64,000 nt of DNA from Promethearchaeota archaeon (GTDB taxonomy: Archaea; Asgardarchaeota; Lokiarchaeia; Sigyniarchaeales; SOKP01). The notes beneath the pieces are model-generated. The model had not been told where the DNA came from and ran no database searches. It saw only the letters and a program-made list of their open reading frames with translations. The position numbers were made by a program, and so were the translations under genes. Numbering within the stretch: position 1 is the first letter of the stretch; every line of letters begins with the position of its first letter. Positions 40,681 to 50,469 of this stretch are shown here, one piece after another. The DNA is taken from assembly GCA_008080735.1 (NCBI GenBank), contig SHMW01000011.1:23085-87084 (forward strand), in the 5' to 3' direction.

Positions 40681-42336
40681 ATGAAACTGAATAAGAAACA
40701 TATAGCGTGCGCAATAATTCTTTTTTCAATATTTACAGGATTTTTGTTATGCCAACCTAATACAATCGATAAATCATCATATCACTCTGAAAAAATTAAA
40801 ATCTCTCAGAAGACCACAATCAGTGCTGAAAATATTTATGTGAATGATACGGTTGTAACCGCACTTTTTGATCAGGTTTTTATTGAAATCAATACAACAG
40901 AATTATCATATGCCAATTATTCTAAAGTAAAATTTCAGTATCCAGGAGGGTCAAGTGATGTCTTTGATATGGAACATAAAACAGGTGAAAACTTTACATA
41001 CACCTATACTCCCCCCTATTATGTTCCAAACGGGACAACGATGATTACTTTTCAAGTATATAATGAATCGGGTGTCTTAATAAATACGGACCCAGTTCAA
41101 ACCGAATTATTCATCTATTCAAATTATTATGCGGCAGATTTTCCTCCCAATTATGATAATGAAGGATACTTAAATGAAACGCTTAATGTGAAAATCCTCA
41201 TCGATAATATATCTGCCTACGAACCACAGAGAAATTTTAGCTACCAAGTCTCAATCGTGAATAGCACCGATCCGAGTTTACAAACCACAATTAAATATAT
41301 TCCAGGAGACGATATTGAGGGATTCAGCTTGTTTCTTAATGAATCTTTGTTTACCCAAGTAAACAAACATTATTATGTAAAAGTTAATCTTACGGACGAG
41401 GGTAGCGGAAGAACTGAACCGACCTATTTCCGATTTAAAGTGTTGAATTATAATCCTGAAATTCTCGAAAGCACATTATCCATACCTGATGAGATCTACA
41501 GAACTATAGATTTCGATATTTCGATTAATGTTTCCGATATTGAATCGGCAATTCAAGATATAAATGTTTCTGCCCAATTAACAACTCCTTTAGGACAAAA
41601 GCTTGGGCAAGTAGAGGAATCGGAAAATCCAGATAATAATTTTACATTGACATTAAATGTTGCTAAAAATAGACCTATTGGGCAATATCTTCTAAATATA
41701 ACGGCAATTGACCCTGATGGAGGGCTGAGTTCGTTTATCCATTACATCACTATCCTTAATTTAAGTCCTGAGATTAAAAATTTTTGGATTAACGGATTAA
41801 GCCCAGCTCAGCAAATATCGATATTCTATGGGGACGACATTACGTTTACTTTTGACGTATCTGATGAAGATAGTGATATTGAGTATGTTACTGTCTCACT
41901 CTTAAACGAAAATGACGAATGGTTTAATACCACTAAACTTTACACTCCCGCAAATTTCGAAATTGCAATCCGCTCCATTGATTTGGTGAGAGGAACCTGG
42001 AATGTATATATTTCCGTCACGGATTCAGATGATTCCACTACTTCCCTCACTTCTGATATTGGACAAGCACCCAAACAAATAAGAATAGTACCAGATGCCT
42101 TAGGATTAATAATGCCCTGGATAACATTAATAGTTGGCTTAATTATCGGACTTTTAATGGGTATCGCGCTGGCATATAAACTCATTAAACGAAAACCAAG
42201 CACCCAACCTGCCAAACAAAAACCATCGAAAAAAGCTCCATCCAAGCCACAAGAAAAAGCACCGACCCAACCTGAAGAAAAACCCAAAGAAAAAATGGAA
42301 AAACCGACGCAAAAAAAAATCAAGAGAAGATTGTAA
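40681..42336 (+). CDS. Membrane-anchored surface protein with Ig/cadherin-like repeats and basic Pro/Lys-rich C-terminal tail
   Basis: N-terminal hydrophobic segment, beta-rich ectodomain with N-x-S/T sequons, TM (WITLIVGLIIGLLMGIALAY), then KRKPSTQPAKQKPSKKAPSKPQEKAPTQPEEKPKEK tail. Confidence 0.75.
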   Translation: MKLNKKHIACAIILFSIFTGFLLCQPNTIDKSSYHSEKIKISQKTTISAENIYVNDTVVTALFDQVFIEINTTELSYANYSKVKFQYPGGSSDVFDMEHKTGENFTYTYTPPYYVPNGTTMITFQVYNESGVLINTDPVQTELFIYSNYYAADFPPNYDNEGYLNETLNVKILIDNISAYEPQRNFSYQVSIVNSTDPSLQTTIKYIPGDDIEGFSLFLNESLFTQVNKHYYVKVNLTDEGSGRTEPTYFRFKVLNYNPEILESTLSIPDEIYRTIDFDISINVSDIESAIQDINVSAQLTTPLGQKLGQVEESENPDNNFTLTLNVAKNRPIGQYLLNITAIDPDGGLSSFIHYITILNLSPEIKNFWINGLSPAQQISIFYGDDITFTFDVSDEDSDIEYVTVSLLNENDEWFNTTKLYTPANFEIAIRSIDLVRGTWNVYISVTDSDDSTTSLTSDIGQAPKQIRIVPDALGLIMPWITLIVGLIIGLLMGIALAYKLIKRKPSTQPAKQKPSKKAPSKPQEKAPTQPEEKPKEKMEKPTQKKIKRRL

Positions 42337-42399
42337 GGAATAGTAAAGGAAATAAAAAATATTTAAATTATTTCTATTTGAACTTATTTTTTAAGCATA

Positions 42400-43311
42400 T
42401 TAGCCCATTACATCATGTAGTCTATATTGGAATTTGCCTAATTTACCCCCGTAATTGCCTGCAGAGATTCTCATAACTCCGGGTACTTTCACGGCTGCCT
42501 CAATACCCAATTTCATTGCGGTTTTGATCGCGGATTCAGTAGCACCATTTATTATAACCTCATATACGCAATTTTCTCCCTCTTTCAGCTCCGAATTGTC
42601 TATTTTGTCCTTAAGAGTTGGGCATAAAGGATCATTGGTGGATGCACCCAGAAAGTCATATTTTGAGCCAACTTTGGAACCAGAACGAGCCACGCCTCCA
42701 GGAAATGGGGCGATTACGTTCGGCACGTCTTTCATTGCTTTAACAGCCTTTTCTGCTGCAGCTAAAGTGGAACTCTGATCTTCCCCCATTATGAGAAAAT
42801 TTCCCCCAGCAATACCTTTTCCTGCTTTAAATAAACTCTGAACAATGAATTCTCCGTCCATCACAGGAATTTTCCAAGCTTCAAAATCAAACTTTCCTTC
42901 TACTTTCTCTTCAAATTTATCTCCAAAAAATTTTAACTTAAAGCCAGTCTTGACTTCAAACTCCTTTTCTGGATCTAATGATTCTTCCATTCCATCAAAA
43001 CACGCAGTCGTAGGACAAGTTAAAATACATTGACCGATGCGCCCTAACAATACCGAATCCACTTTCTTTTTATCATTGATAAAAAACATCAATGCGGCGC
43101 CAGGACGATTATCTGGGGTATCTTCGGGCGAAATATACACATCAAGTGCGGCCTCAGAATCACAATGAATCGTTGAAGTTCCATAACCAGTCGCTTCTCG
43201 AGCACAAATGTCTAACCACGTTTTATTGGCAGCAGTAACGATTACTCGGGCGAAATATCCGCCGAATGCTTCACAATAAGTATCTTCTATTTCTATGCCA
43301 TTTATCTCCAT
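42400..43311 (-). CDS. ftr: Formylmethanofuran--tetrahydromethanopterin formyltransferase
   Basis: MEINGIEIEDTYCEAFGGYFARVIVTA, YGTSTIHCDSEAALD, SGSKVGSKYDFLGASTNDPLCPTL. Confidence 0.95.
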   Translation of the reverse strand: MEINGIEIEDTYCEAFGGYFARVIVTAANKTWLDICAREATGYGTSTIHCDSEAALDVYISPEDTPDNRPGAALMFFINDKKKVDSVLLGRIGQCILTCPTTACFDGMEESLDPEKEFEVKTGFKLKFFGDKFEEKVEGKFDFEAWKIPVMDGEFIVQSLFKAGKGIAGGNFLIMGEDQSSTLAAAEKAVKAMKDVPNVIAPFPGGVARSGSKVGSKYDFLGASTNDPLCPTLKDKIDNSELKEGENCVYEVIINGATESAIKTAMKLGIEAAVKVPGVMRISAGNYGGKLGKFQYRLHDVMG

Positions 43312-43458
43312 TTCATATCATCTCTATTCTTTTTTATAAAAAAGGATTACTATTTAATAAAACTTTGAAAAATTTAAATATAAAGTCTAAAAATATTCTT
43401 TAATAATATAAAATTATTATATTCTAATTTATCACCCAAAATTGATAAGGTATTAAAA

Positions 43459-44295
43459 ATGAGTGAAAATGTTTTAAACATTGGAGTGCTTAAAAATGGG
43501 ACTATTGGCTCCTCTGTTCTGTTATCTTTCCTTATAGACGAACGTGCGGAAGGAGAACGTGTTATCTTTCGAGAAGTAACCTCTGGACCGAAGATGCATC
43601 CACCAGAAGAATGCGTTGAAACAATGAAAAAGTTATTGGAATTCCAACCTGATTTAATCCTAATGTCTTCTCCTAATGCCGCATTAAAAGGACCAAAAGC
43701 AGCTCGTGAATTAGTTGGAGACATACCTGCCATTATAATTTCTGATGCTCCTGCCAAAAAGGCAATCGAGGAATTCAAAGAGAAAGGATTAGGATACATT
43801 ATCGTAGAATGCGACAGCATGATTGGAGCTCGACGACCTTTCTTAGATCCAATCGAAATGAGTGTATTCAATTCAAATTTACTCAAGGTCTTAGCAGTCA
43901 CCGGTGTATTCAATATCATCGTTGATGAATTGAACACCGTGATTATGGATATGTTAGAAGGGAAAACTCCAACGCTTCCTCAAATCGAAGTGGATGCAAC
44001 AACTGCTGTAGAAGCCGCGCGCTTTGCGAATCCATATGCCGAAGCGAAAGCTATCGCCGCATTTGAAATCGCATCAAAAGTATCCAAAATCACAGGAAAA
44101 GCATGTTTTGTCTTAAAAGAAAGAGAAGACTATATGCCATTACTTGCGGCGGCCCATGAGATGATGAAAACAGCGGCGGATATGTGTCAAGTTGCCCGAG
44201 AAATAGAAAAATCTAATGATACGGTTATCAGGCGACCTCACCGATCTTCGCAAGAACTTTTGGAAAAACGGGCCTTACACGAGAAAGAAAAATAG
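43459..44295 (+). CDS. mtd: F420-dependent methylenetetrahydromethanopterin dehydrogenase
   Basis: NIGVLKNGTIGSSVLLSFLIDERAERE-like start, TSGPKMHPPE, LMSSPNAALKGPKAARE, GARRPFLDPIEMSVFNSNLLKVLAVTG, PHRSSQELLEK. Confidence 0.95.
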   Translation: MSENVLNIGVLKNGTIGSSVLLSFLIDERAEGERVIFREVTSGPKMHPPEECVETMKKLLEFQPDLILMSSPNAALKGPKAARELVGDIPAIIISDAPAKKAIEEFKEKGLGYIIVECDSMIGARRPFLDPIEMSVFNSNLLKVLAVTGVFNIIVDELNTVIMDMLEGKTPTLPQIEVDATTAVEAARFANPYAEAKAIAAFEIASKVSKITGKACFVLKEREDYMPLLAAAHEMMKTAADMCQVAREIEKSNDTVIRRPHRSSQELLEKRALHEKEK

Positions 44296-44432
44296 CTAAT
44301 TAAAATTTTAATATTAAATTTCTCTCCTATTTCTTTTACATTTTTTCTTATAGCGATACAAAAATGTTTTACGTCTGGAAATTATATTCAATATATAGCA
44401 ATTTTAGGAATGGAAAAACCATTAAAACGAAC

Positions 44433-45392
44433 TTATAAATTTTCGTTGTTCTTAAAATAGGATTTTAGATCTTCAAATTTTTCGCCTGATATGGTTTTCA
44501 TCACATCAAAAAATACATTCTCATCCTTATTTTTGGTGACTGCCATCAAAATCGCTTCATTTGCGACTTCCCTAATTAAAATATGAGCTGAGTCGCTCTC
44601 ATAAATAATAGTCGATAAATCGAGTGGGGAAATACTCGGTTTATTCATCAATTTCATAATCTTTTTATAAATTTGGTACATATTGGAGTCTAAAGTTCCA
44701 ATCTCAAACTTCATAAATTCTAATGGTTTTGATTCAAATTTCCCTAATGTTGAAGCAATCAAGAGTCCGTCTGGACGATTGAACAATAAGTATTCGGATA
44801 ATGTATCGATCTTGAATTGGTCTAATAAATGTCGAATCTTTCCTAAACGTTGCAAACTTAAGGTGGATTTCTGTATCTCATAATCTAAAATTTCTATGAG
44901 GCGATGTTGGGCAGTTCCTTCCTTAACTGAAACGGGAGTGAAATGAAGTTTTTCCTTCATATCCTCGTCAAGATTTTCAGAGAGCATTTTATAGAGGGTA
45001 TCCTCCTCTGACTCGGGTAGGTCGATTTTATTGAGCAATACATAAATACGGTCGATATGAGGACTAAATTCAAAAACATTCATCAGATATTTTTCAAATA
45101 CGTCCTTCACTCTCGGATCGCTCACGGTGGCGTCTACCATAAATACGGTAGTTGTAATCTCCGAGAATACGAGTTCCCGTTGCTTTTCAGAAAAATATCT
45201 CTTCATATAGACTTCTTGGCCTCCAGCATCCCACACATTGAGCTCCATGATCCCCCGAAATATGAAATTCTCTCTTGAGATGCCTTTAGTAGGTTTTAAG
45301 TTCACCACTTTCATAAAATTATAGCCTAAACACGTTGTGCGAAGCAAACTTGTCTTGCCACTTCCCGCAGGTCCGAATATAAGTGTTTTCAT
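44433..45392 (-). CDS. Rag/Gtr-like small GTPase
   Basis: GPAGSGKTSLLRT (G1), LNVWDAGGQEVYMKRYF (G3), VLLNKIDL (G4), long C-terminal region as in Gtr1/RagA. Confidence 0.85.
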   Translation of the reverse strand: MKTLIFGPAGSGKTSLLRTTCLGYNFMKVVNLKPTKGISRENFIFRGIMELNVWDAGGQEVYMKRYFSEKQRELVFSEITTTVFMVDATVSDPRVKDVFEKYLMNVFEFSPHIDRIYVLLNKIDLPESEEDTLYKMLSENLDEDMKEKLHFTPVSVKEGTAQHRLIEILDYEIQKSTLSLQRLGKIRHLLDQFKIDTLSEYLLFNRPDGLLIASTLGKFESKPLEFMKFEIGTLDSNMYQIYKKIMKLMNKPSISPLDLSTIIYESDSAHILIREVANEAILMAVTKNKDENVFFDVMKTISGEKFEDLKSYFKNNENL

Positions 45393-45772
45393 ACGTATTT
45401 CTCACCGAATTTTTACTAATACTAGTATGATGTTTTTTGTTTATAAATTTAATAATTCAATCGGTATTTAATTTTTTAGATTTCCCAAAAAAAATTGAGT
45501 TAATAAGCTGATATGAGATTTCTTATTCTCTAAAAAAAAAGAGGCAAGAGTTAATATAGGAATATCATTTGAATCAAAAAATCCAAAAATTACTTTCTTG
45601 AATCGGTGAAAATTTTTTAAATAGAAAAAGGGATTCAAGTTTTTTGCTATATTTTTAGGTTCGAAAGGGAATTTTGTTTCAGTTAGGAAGATGAGTAATG
45701 GTTAAATAATTCCAATAATTAAAAAAATACAAAAAATTACTAAAGGTAATTACAGCATTAGTTGTTGAAATT

Positions 45773-46303
45773 ATGGTAAAGCTTATTGATTTTATAAGAA
45801 ATGTGCCCGATTGGCCTGTTGCTGGTGTCCAATTCAAAGACATCACCACTCTGTGTTTGGAACCGCTTCCGTTTAAAGATTCTATAGATCGAATCGTCAA
45901 TCATTACAAGGATAAAGGAATTGATAAAGTAGCCGCAATCGAAGCTCGCGGTTATGTTTTTGGTGGAGCAATAGCCTATCTTCTTGATGCGGGTTTCATT
46001 TTAATTCGAAAAGAAGGAAAACTTCCCGCGGATTGTCATCAAGAAACCTATGAACTGGAATATGGGACAGATACGATCGAAATGCATAAAGATGCGATAA
46101 ACGAAGGAGATAATGTGTTATTATTCGATGATTTACTTGCAACTGGAGGAACCGCAGCTGCAGCAGCACGATTAGTAAAAAAGGCAGGTGGGAAGGTCGC
46201 CGGTATTTCTTTCATTATTGAATTGACTGGCAGTTTACACGGCAGAGACTTACTTACCGAGTACGATCTACTTTCCTTAGTAGAGATTCCTGTCGAAGAA
46301 TAA
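45773..46303 (+). CDS. apt: Adenine phosphoribosyltransferase
   Basis: IRNVPDWPVAGVQFKDITTL, AAIEARGYVFGGAIAYLL, VLLFDDLLATGGTAAAAARL (PRPP motif). Confidence 0.93.
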   Translation: MVKLIDFIRNVPDWPVAGVQFKDITTLCLEPLPFKDSIDRIVNHYKDKGIDKVAAIEARGYVFGGAIAYLLDAGFILIRKEGKLPADCHQETYELEYGTDTIEMHKDAINEGDNVLLFDDLLATGGTAAAAARLVKKAGGKVAGISFIIELTGSLHGRDLLTEYDLLSLVEIPVEE

Positions 46304-46372
46304 TGATAAAAAAAAATTTTGTAAATAAATACGAAGAAAATTAAAAAAAATTTATTTTATTTTTTATCCTTT

Positions 46373-47245
46373 TTAAAGAATCGCACCTTGTAAAGACTGG
46401 TGGCATGGGCAATCTCGTTCTGTGTCTATCTTGGGAATTGTTAATTCTAACATCTGCTTAAGAAATTCTGCATTTTGAGCCATAGTTTCAAGTATTTCTT
46501 CCACATCAACAGCAAGAGCCTGGACTGGACCTCCGCATTTCTCGCACTTATCACCAAATTCTACTACGCCACAGTTCTCGCATTCTCCTGCCCATACGTC
46601 TAAATCAGTTACGGTCGCAATACAACAATAACATAACTCTTTTTCGGCAGCAAGGACAACCTCGGGATAGGTGGTCATTCCGATTATATCTCCTCCCCAC
46701 TGGCGAAACATAATTGATTCTGCACGCGTGGAAAAACGAGGGCCTTCTATACACACATACGTTCCACCTTTTTGAATATTAAGTCCTCCAATGCCTTGAG
46801 CGGTTTCATAAAACAAATTATTTAAATATGAACAATAGGGATCAGGCTGCCCAATGTGACATACTTGTCCTCCTTCATAGAAGGTGTCAAGACGTTTTTT
46901 AGTTCTGTCAATATATTGATCAACGAGGACAAATTTTCCTTTTTCATGTTCTTTACGTAATGATCCTACCGCAGAGGGAGAAATAATAATTTTTACCCCC
47001 AATGATTCCAACGCCCAAATATTCGCTCTAAAATTTAATTTGTGAGGTGGTATGGTATGTCCTGTTCCATGGCGAGATAAAAAGGCTACTTTTTTGCCTT
47101 TAAAATTGCCAAGTTTGATCGCATCCGAAGTGGGACCATAAGGTGTATACACTTTTATCTCTTCTACATCTTCTAATTCAAGATCAGAGCCAGTCCCGCC
47201 AATTATGCCGATACTTGCTGTATCATTTTGTTTGCTTGGTCTCAT
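46373..47245 (-). CDS. mtnP: S-methyl-5'-thioadenosine phosphorylase with inserted CxxC-CxxC loop
   Basis: IGIIGGTGSDLE, FLSRHGTGHTIPPHKLNFRANIWALE, YVCIEGPRFSTRAESIMFRQWGGDIIGMTTYPEVVLAAE; insertion GECENCGVVEFGDKCEKCGG. Confidence 0.93.
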   Translation of the reverse strand: MRPSKQNDTASIGIIGGTGSDLELEDVEEIKVYTPYGPTSDAIKLGNFKGKKVAFLSRHGTGHTIPPHKLNFRANIWALESLGVKIIISPSAVGSLRKEHEKGKFVLVDQYIDRTKKRLDTFYEGGQVCHIGQPDPYCSYLNNLFYETAQGIGGLNIQKGGTYVCIEGPRFSTRAESIMFRQWGGDIIGMTTYPEVVLAAEKELCYCCIATVTDLDVWAGECENCGVVEFGDKCEKCGGPVQALAVDVEEILETMAQNAEFLKQMLELTIPKIDTERDCPCHQSLQGAIL

Positions 47246-47482
47246 TTTTAAATCATATTTCAGTATGAGTTATATTTCTTTTTTATAGTAAATGTATAAA
47301 AAGTTTTTTGATATTTAAACTAATAAAAATCCATTAAAACTCAATTAAATTAATAATAAATAGAACTTCAAAGATATTGAGAGAATCATAGCTATATGAA
47401 TAAAATATAACCAAAAAAAATATTTTATTTAAAGTATTTTCCCTTTTAGAATTAAATAATAATAACATATGAAAGATAACCA

Positions 47483-48790
47483 ATGGCTAAAATCACATTC
47501 TTAGGAAGCTGTCGTGAAGTCGGAAGATCGGCAATCCAAGTTGAATCTAAAAACGGAGATAAATTTCTATTAGATTATGGTATTAGGTTTCGGGAAGAAG
47601 AAAGATTACCACAAAAATCAGATCTCACGCAATTAAAAGGAGTCGCGTTAACACATTGTCATGTGGATCATTCTGGCGCATTACCATATTTATATTTACA
47701 CGGTAAAAGCCCACCACTTTTTACAAACGGTCTCACATTGGACATAATCGACAATTTAATAAAAGATACGCTGAAAATCTCGAAATATCCCTATCCGTTT
47801 GGATTGAAAGAGATTGATAATATGAAACGGAATGCATATCTATTACCGATACGAGCCCGAAAGAAAGTCTCCGATAATTTTTATATAACATTTTACGATG
47901 CGGGTCATGTCCCTGGAAGCGTTTCTATATTATTAGAAGTGGATGGAAAAAAAATCCTCTACACTGGAGATTTTAACACCAAAAAAACCAATCTTGTAGA
48001 TTCAGCAAATCCACTGGATATTCCCGATATCGATGCCGTGATTGTCGAGTCTACTTATGCTTTACGAGAACATCCTCCAAGAGATCAATTGGAACAACGA
48101 TTTGTAGAAGATGTAATTGAGATTACTCAGAACGGGGGAACGGTGTTAGTACCAGCTTTTGCTGTCGCCCGCTCCCAAGAGGCGATTATGATCTTAAATA
48201 GACATCGATATAGAGAAAAAGTGTTCCTTGATGGAATGGGAAAACTAATAGCAAAGATTTATTTTGATTATCCGGAAGCATTAAAAAATCGGCATTTTTA
48301 TCGAAAAGCATTACGAAATGTGGATTTTGTTAGTAGGCGGAAAAAACGCTCTGTTGCCCGAAAATCAACAGGTGTCATCGTAACAACTTCTGGGATGTTG
48401 AAAGGCGGTGCCGCATTAGAATATATTGAGACAATCTTGAATGATCCGTATTCTGCTATCTATTTGGTTGGATATCAAGTTGAAGGTACTCCGGGAAGAG
48501 ATTTATTAGATACCGGCGTGTTTAGATTTCGAGAAAATGATAGACAGCGTAAAACTGGTTATGATATTAATATCAAAGCCCAATGTGAAGTCGATTATTA
48601 TGATTTTTCAAGTCATGCTGATGGCAAGGGATTACACACATATATGGATAACTTGACTTTTTCAAATGGGTCAAAAGAAGTGTTTTGCGTACATGGAGAT
48701 AGTGATTCTACCACGAAATTCGCAAGTGAATTAGTAGCAAAAGGATTTAATTCGGTCGCTCCAGAAACTGGAGAAACTTATGTGATATAA
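47483..48790 (+). CDS. Beta-CASP metallo-beta-lactamase-fold ribonuclease
   Basis: ALTHCHVDHSGALPYL, YTGDFNTKKT, VIVESTYALREHP, beta-CASP region VIVTTSGMLKGG, C-terminal FSSHADGKGL and CVHGDSDSTTKF. Confidence 0.93.
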   Translation: MAKITFLGSCREVGRSAIQVESKNGDKFLLDYGIRFREEERLPQKSDLTQLKGVALTHCHVDHSGALPYLYLHGKSPPLFTNGLTLDIIDNLIKDTLKISKYPYPFGLKEIDNMKRNAYLLPIRARKKVSDNFYITFYDAGHVPGSVSILLEVDGKKILYTGDFNTKKTNLVDSANPLDIPDIDAVIVESTYALREHPPRDQLEQRFVEDVIEITQNGGTVLVPAFAVARSQEAIMILNRHRYREKVFLDGMGKLIAKIYFDYPEALKNRHFYRKALRNVDFVSRRKKRSVARKSTGVIVTTSGMLKGGAALEYIETILNDPYSAIYLVGYQVEGTPGRDLLDTGVFRFRENDRQRKTGYDINIKAQCEVDYYDFSSHADGKGLHTYMDNLTFSNGSKEVFCVHGDSDSTTKFASELVAKGFNSVAPETGETYVI

Positions 48791-48795
48791 ATAAA

Positions 48796-50307
48796 CTAGC
48801 TATTCGTTAATTGATCTTCAACTACTTTATCACAATTCTCAAGAAATATATCTATTTTTTGAGTGGGAACTTTCGTGCCAGCAGCAGGGGGATGCCCTCC
48901 ACCAAGAGCTATCAATTCAGATAATTCTAATGCCTTTCTAATCGCTTCGGACAGATTAACTCCTTTTTCGACTATCGATTTATCTGCCCGAGCAGAAACT
49001 TTAAAGATATCTTCATCTTTTCTTTTCGCATATCCAAAGATAGGCTTTTTTTTATTGATTATTTTGCTTTCATCAAATATAAGCATTGAGCATACCGTTC
49101 CAATGATACTTTCTGGAATAACATCTTCACCATAAAAATATTGGATATAATCCATCTCGTAAATCACTTCCTCTTCTTTGATCCAAGTGAGAGCCTTCAC
49201 TAGAGATTTTTTATAATCTTTCAAATTCTTTTTAGCTTGTTTATAAGCCTCCTCTCTGTCTCCCATTGCAATCGCAATGCCTATGGATGCATTATTTGTC
49301 CGTCCGCAAGCATTTAATACATTAGAAAACTCATTTATGTCTTGTAAATCCGAACCTTCATTCTCTCCATTTACCAAATATCTGTTTACTATTAGTTTAT
49401 TGATGATTTCGTAGGGTTCAATATCACGCTTTAGGGATATATATTCTATAATCGCGGAAGTTAATTTTTGTTTTTCTTCTTGGTTTAAGTCCATTAAGGT
49501 TCTAACATTTCCATCGGCATGCTTCATCAATATTCCCAATTGCTTTAAGAACTTTAACGTTTTATTTACATCTCCGCTCAATCCGGGTAAATTTATATCT
49601 GAAGAGTAAGCAATTGCCTCATTTAATGGTTTAATAGGAGAAAAATTAATGTCATCAACAATTTCAATTAGGTTATTCTCTTTTGCCTGTTCTACAATTT
49701 TTGCATTTATCCCCGTAAATGATTTATTCGGTCCTTGATTTTGAACATCTCCATTTGCTCCAATAAGGGCAATAACAGAAAGGTCTGTATTATGTTTGTT
49801 TAGGTGTTTTGCAAAAAGATAACACATTCCGGAGCCAGAAACCTCTACACTACCATCAAATCCATAAAAGTAAGGATTACAATGCCATTTTTTTGTCTCC
49901 ATATATATCCTTTTTATTGTATCGGATTGTTCTTTATCAGAGACACTATAAGGGAGATGATGGTCTAAGATGAGAAATGGGTTATCAATATTATCCTTTA
50001 GGTCTTGATACTGCCCGCTACCAAAATCAGAAAATATGATGAAATTGAGTTTATCTTCACATTGTTTTTTAATTTTTATTATTTCTTCTCGTTCTAACTG
50101 TTTCAATATGGTGATTTGAAAGGGCAAATCCTCCCGATATAGTGCTTTTCCCAATATTGCGCCTGCGGATAGTCCATCAGAATCAAGATGGGTGTATATA
50201 TTCACGGGGCCATTCAATTCTTCAATATTTTGGAGAAAATAGTCTTTTAATGATGCTAAGTCTGTATTTAGTTGGTTATATTTTTCCGTAAAATCGATCA
50301 TTATCAC
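48796..50307 (-). CDS. DHH-family phosphoesterase (RecJ-like)
   Basis: THLDSDGLSAGAIL, IIFSDFGSGQ, LILDHHLPYS, C-terminal ALGGGHPPAAGTKVP (DHHA1 GGGH). Confidence 0.9.
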   Translation of the reverse strand: MIMIDFTEKYNQLNTDLASLKDYFLQNIEELNGPVNIYTHLDSDGLSAGAILGKALYREDLPFQITILKQLEREEIIKIKKQCEDKLNFIIFSDFGSGQYQDLKDNIDNPFLILDHHLPYSVSDKEQSDTIKRIYMETKKWHCNPYFYGFDGSVEVSGSGMCYLFAKHLNKHNTDLSVIALIGANGDVQNQGPNKSFTGINAKIVEQAKENNLIEIVDDINFSPIKPLNEAIAYSSDINLPGLSGDVNKTLKFLKQLGILMKHADGNVRTLMDLNQEEKQKLTSAIIEYISLKRDIEPYEIINKLIVNRYLVNGENEGSDLQDINEFSNVLNACGRTNNASIGIAIAMGDREEAYKQAKKNLKDYKKSLVKALTWIKEEEVIYEMDYIQYFYGEDVIPESIIGTVCSMLIFDESKIINKKKPIFGYAKRKDEDIFKVSARADKSIVEKGVNLSEAIRKALELSELIALGGGHPPAAGTKVPTQKIDIFLENCDKVVEDQLTNS

Positions 50308-50469
50308 AATGTACCTTTTTGAAGATTCTTAGTAAATCTTATTATCTTAAGTTTAATAACCCTTCGCGAAATTTTAAAGTCCTAATTATTTTAGATATTG
50401 ATAATTTACCAAGCAAAAAATATAATAAGGATCATATCTAAAAAATTATAAAAAAACAATGTGTGAAAA

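Noticed and set aside
41940-42323. 127 aa minus-strand ORF rich in Gly/Phe/Ser
   Set aside because: Antisense to the Pro/Lys-rich tail of the 40681-42336 gene; composition is a by-product.
43374-43937. 187 aa minus-strand ORF
   Set aside because: Antisense to mtd, whose family identity is clear; a mirror ORF.
45640-45700. ggttcgaaagg resembling a tRNA T-arm
   Set aside because: No acceptor, D or anticodon arms can be built around it.
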